A stretch of DNA of 35,357 nucleotides from Lacticaseibacillus songhuajiangensis (GTDB taxonomy: Bacteria; Bacillota; Bacilli; Lactobacillales; Lactobacillaceae). Below the pieces are notes generated by a model. That model made no database searches, was not told where the DNA came from, and saw only the letters and a program-made list of their open reading frames with translations. The stretch is from assembly GCF_003946025.1 (NCBI RefSeq), contig NZ_RHNR01000029.1:1-35357 (forward strand), written 5' to 3'. Positions 33,025 to 35,357 of this stretch are shown here, one piece after another. The translations under genes were made by a program, and so were the position numbers. The first letter of the stretch is position 1. Each line of letters opens with the position of its first letter.

Positions 33025-34173
33025 TTAATCGTTAATAGTTTCGTGGTACTGACCAAAACTGTAGGTCGCAGTCAGGTCCAATTCAGGAGTCAAAACGTTG
33101 ATGTCGGCGTCCTTACCGACTTCAAGGCTCCCCTTGTGTTCGAGATGGAATTCAGTTGCCTGGTTCACAGAGCTCATCTTAACCGCATCAGCAACGGAAG
33201 CACCCATGAAATTGATGGCGTTCTTGAAGGCATCCTTGTACATCAGAACGGAACCGGCAAGTGTGCCATCTGCAAGGCGGGCCTGCTTGTCCTTCACGTA
33301 AACCTTCTGACCACCCAGTTCGGATTCACCTTCTGGCATCCCCTTGCTACGCATGGAGTCGGTGACCAGTTCAATGCGGTCGGCACCCTTCACGCGGAAA
33401 GCAAGCTTCAACATATCAGGCACAATGTGGAAGCCATCAGCAATCAATTCAGCGTAAATCTGAGGTTCAAGCATGGCGTGACCGGTCACACCAGGTTCGC
33501 GGTGCTTGAATTCGCGCTGGGCGTTGTACAAGTGTGTCACGTGACTGGCCTTACTGTTCAGCATATCCTCGCGGGTTGCGTTACTGTGACCCACGGAAGG
33601 CACGATGTCCATGGCAATCAGGGCGTCTTCGAATTCACGAGCGCCAGGCTTTTCTGGTGCGTAAGTGATGAGCTTAACGCGACCACCAGACAGTTTCTTC
33701 CACTTCTTCACGAGTTCAGCGTCCGGAACGTGAATGTATTCTTCAGGCTGGGCACCCTTGAAGTTCACGTTAATGAAAGGTCCTTCCAGGTGTACACCCT
33801 GAATGATCGGGTTGCGGTCGGCAGCTTCGCCAACCCCACGCATTGCCTGGTCGATGTTCGCAACGGACTGCGTCATCGTGGTAGCAAACAGCGTCGTTAC
33901 CCCTTCGTGTTCGAGCATGTTCGTTGCCATCTTGTCGATCTGGTCCGCGTCGCCATCCATGGCGTCGAAACCATAACCACCGTGCGCGTGCACGTCGATG
34001 AACCCAGGAATCACGGTCAGTCCGCGCAAGTTCTTAATCTCTTCACCTGCTTGTGGACGGTACTCAGCCATTGGCCCCACGGCAAGAATTTTGTCGTCAA
34101 AGCGAATGTAGCCTTCGTTGATGCATTCGTAACCCGTGTAAATCACGGCGTGTGTCAGAACAGTAACTGTCAA
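33025..34173 (-). CDS. nagA: N-acetylglucosamine-6-phosphate deacetylase
   Basis: About 382 residues from the TTG at 34173, where GGAG is 8 nt upstream; an in-frame GTG three codons earlier is only next to the ribosome site. It removes acetate from GlcNAc-6-P in amino-sugar catabolism and cell-wall recycling. Amidohydrolase motifs: VIPGFIDVHAHGGYGFD (metal HxH), VHLEGPFIN (metal Glu), VGHSNAT, HLYNAQ, GHAML and the catalytic Asp in ELVTDSMRSKGMPEGE. It is the first gene of nagA-nagR. Confidence 0.96.
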   Translation of the reverse strand: MTVTVLTHAVIYTGYECINEGYIRFDDKILAVGPMAEYRPQAGEEIKNLRGLTVIPGFIDVHAHGGYGFDAMDGDADQIDKMATNMLEHEGVTTLFATTMTQSVANIDQAMRGVGEAADRNPIIQGVHLEGPFINVNFKGAQPEEYIHVPDAELVKKWKKLSGGRVKLITYAPEKPGAREFEDALIAMDIVPSVGHSNATREDMLNSKASHVTHLYNAQREFKHREPGVTGHAMLEPQIYAELIADGFHIVPDMLKLAFRVKGADRIELVTDSMRSKGMPEGESELGGQKVYVKDKQARLADGTLAGSVLMYKDAFKNAINFMGASVADAVKMSSVNQATEFHLEHKGSLEVGKDADINVLTPELDLTATYSFGQYHETIND

Positions 34174-34213
34174 AATTTCCACTCCTTACGGCTTATGCCG
34201 GTTATTAATACTC

Positions 34214-34259
34214 ATTATACAACCGGTATAGACCAAAAGCAATTGGTACAGTCCAATTT
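34214..34259 (-). promoter_or_regulatory. nagA promoter with two NagR (dre) operators
   Basis: On the minus strand, -35 TTGCTT (34237-34242), 17-bp spacer, -10 TATAAT (34214-34219). Operator 1, TTTGGTCTATACCGGT (about 34222-34237), fills the spacer. Operator 2, AATTGGACTGTACCAATT (about 34241-34258), is just upstream and overlaps the -35. Both resemble the known NagR/YvoA dre site (TGGTATAGACCA core). The arrangement predicts repression until GlcNAc-6-P or GlcN-6-P is present. Confidence 0.85.
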
Positions 34260-34266
34260 GTGGAAA

Positions 34267-35064
34267 CTAATCTTCACCGAGTTCCCGCGCAATCGTAGCA
34301 TCCAGTCCAGCGACAACGGCCGGCGAGAAGCCTTTGTCTTCCATTGTCAGGTAACCGCGAATTGTGGAACCGCCGGGACTAGCCACCTTATCGATCAGGT
34401 CCATTGGCGAGCTAGCACTCTTCAGTACCATCTGGGCACTCCCGTTCACAGTCTGCGCTGCGATGCGCACGGCGTCCGGCTTGCTGAGGCCGTGTTTCAC
34501 CCCTGCCCGGGCCATGGCATCAATGAACAGGTAGGCAAAAGCTGGCGCAGAGCCGGCCAGCGCAACGAAGGTCGCAAAATCGGCTTCAGGCAGTTCCATG
34601 AGTTCCCCGATGCTAGCAAACAGCTTCAGCGCGGGTTCAGCGCAGTCGCTGGCTTCGTCGTTCAAGGCGTAGGCCGTCATGCCAGCGCCAATCTCAACGT
34701 TCAGGTTTGGCAAAAGGCGGACAATTGCCTGTCCAGCAGGCACATGCTGACCTAGTTCGGCCAGGCTCACCCCACTGACGATGGACGCCAGCAGCACCTG
34801 CTTCTGAGCAAAGGCGGGCTTAATCACGTCCAGCACGCGGTCGTAGATGTTCGGCTTAACTGCAAGCACAACCACGTCACTGTTTTCAACGACAGCCTTG
34901 TTGTCGTTTTCGACCGTTGCGCCGATTGACTTGGCATAGTCACCGTAGTGTTCAATGTGCCCGCTGTGCAGGTGTAAATCACTGCCCTGAACGGTACCCG
35001 CCTTGAGCAGGCCGTCGATGATGGCGCGAGCCATGTTGCCGACACCAATAAAACCAATCTGCAT
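34267..35064 (-). CDS. proC: Pyrroline-5-carboxylate reductase
   Basis: 265 residues from the ATG at 35064 with AGGAGG upstream; an upstream in-frame ATG has no ribosome site. It makes proline from pyrroline-5-carboxylate using NAD(P)H. The N-terminal Rossmann motif GFIGVGNMARAIIDG and the C-terminal signature ASPGGSTIRGYLTMEDKG are both intact. There is a TTGACA-N17-TAGTCT promoter candidate about 70-100 bp upstream. No proA or proB is present in the window, and there is no terminator between proC and the nagA promoter. Confidence 0.95.
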   Translation of the reverse strand: MQIGFIGVGNMARAIIDGLLKAGTVQGSDLHLHSGHIEHYGDYAKSIGATVENDNKAVVENSDVVVLAVKPNIYDRVLDVIKPAFAQKQVLLASIVSGVSLAELGQHVPAGQAIVRLLPNLNVEIGAGMTAYALNDEASDCAEPALKLFASIGELMELPEADFATFVALAGSAPAFAYLFIDAMARAGVKHGLSKPDAVRIAAQTVNGSAQMVLKSASSPMDLIDKVASPGGSTIRGYLTMEDKGFSPAVVAGLDATIARELGED

Positions 35065-35187
35065 GTTGTTTCCTCCTTTGGTCGATGGCCAGTACCACGT
35101 GGGACGGCCATCTATGTGCGTATTGTCTAATAAGTTAAGACTAGTCAAACCACCGCGCACTGTCAACGTGTATACCAATCAAACTGT

Positions 35188-35357
35188 CGCTGTCCGTTAG
35201 CGTCAGTCATGAAACTTTCATCCGCAAGGATGCAGGAATTGAAAATAGTGGGGTAGACCGAAGGTCGGGTCTGGTGCGGATTGGCTTCGCGGGCAGGAAC
35301 TCCGTCAGCGGGGACCGTTCCAGCCGGCTACGCCGTCTTCCACTGGGGATATTGCCG
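35188..35357 (-). repeat. Composite structured repeat, copy V (B arm, cut by window end)
   Basis: It begins with CGCTGTCCGTTAGCGTCAGT (35188-35207), a slightly changed terminal repeat. The B-type tail follows: GAAACTTTCA, hairpin CATCCGCAAGGATG, the motif GACCGAAGGTC, then CGGGCAGG, and the conserved GGGACCGTTCCAGCCGG core of hairpin 3 read on the minus strand. The sequence ends inside hairpin 2. It shows that at least part of the family continues outside the window. Confidence 0.85.

Noticed and set aside
33043..34755. A 570-codon plus-strand open frame opposite nagA and proC.
   Set aside because: It is antisense to two clear enzymes, has no ribosome site, and has the low-complexity look of a codon-bias shadow. 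The same holds for the frames at 1306-2697, 11925-12914 and 360-1376.
35165..35185. TTGGTATACACG upstream of proC as a third NagR site.
   Set aside because: Only half of the dre pattern is present, it has no symmetric partner, and the gene has no link to amino-sugar use.

Overview
The window is chromosomal DNA of a Gram-positive lactic acid bacterium, most likely a relatively GC-rich member of the Lactobacillaceae. The genus cannot be fixed from the sequence alone. The evidence is the Bacillus/Lactobacillus order pcrA-ligA-camS-gatCAB-dgkB, the wall teichoic acid genes tagA/tagD, strong AGGAGG ribosome sites with frequent TTG/GTG starts, ECF-type and trpXYZ-type transporters, and a tRNA-Leu with an unmodified-A34 (AAG) anticodon. 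No phage, plasmid, transposase or CRISPR locus was seen. All genes but one (tagD) lie on the minus strand, so the reading order is from right to left.

Layout from left to right: the gatC-gatA-gatB-dgkB operon (291-4526); pcrA-ligA-camS, DNA repair and a lipoprotein (5346-10873); a purine block with xpt-pbuX salvage followed by a purK-like gene and purB (11886-16339), preceded by PurR-box-like sites; a GH73 cell-wall glucosaminidase (16588-17217); an APC amino-acid permease, a cold-shock protein and an ECF S-component (18205-20858); tRNA-Leu and an SprT-like metalloprotein (20999-21659); a predicted tryptophan ABC importer with its own Trp leader peptide and attenuator (21811-24700); an unknown small helical protein (24766-25200); a P-type cation ATPase behind a yybP-ykoY (manganese) riboswitch (25233-28053); NAD salvage nadE-pncB (28455-30779); the divergent teichoic-acid pair tagA / tagD (30803-32230); nagA-nagR with two NagR (dre) operators (32303-34259); and proC (34267-35064).

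The most striking content is between the operons. A family of roughly 890-bp non-coding composite units occurs at 10956-11845 and 17317-18203, is cut by both window edges (1-230 and 35188-35357), and has a shorter, divergent relative at 4691-5274. Each full unit has 20-bp terminal inverted repeats (CGCTGTCCGTCAGCGTAAGT) and two large arms (A and B) pointing outward from a variable centre. Each arm folds as a long outer stem closing a junction with three hairpins. Stem sequences differ between copies, yet both strands change together, while a few loop and bulge motifs stay fixed. This covariation indicates selection on structure, in RNA or in DNA. I know of no described family that matches. A second, unrelated structured region with two covarying hairpin modules follows nadE (28168-28455).

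Other regulatory logic is readable directly: a leader peptide with tandem Trp codons whose stop-codon region can pair with the 5' arm of the terminator; a manganese-riboswitch terminator; a NagR operator inside a promoter spacer; and a 9-bp inverted repeat overlapping the tagD -35 element.
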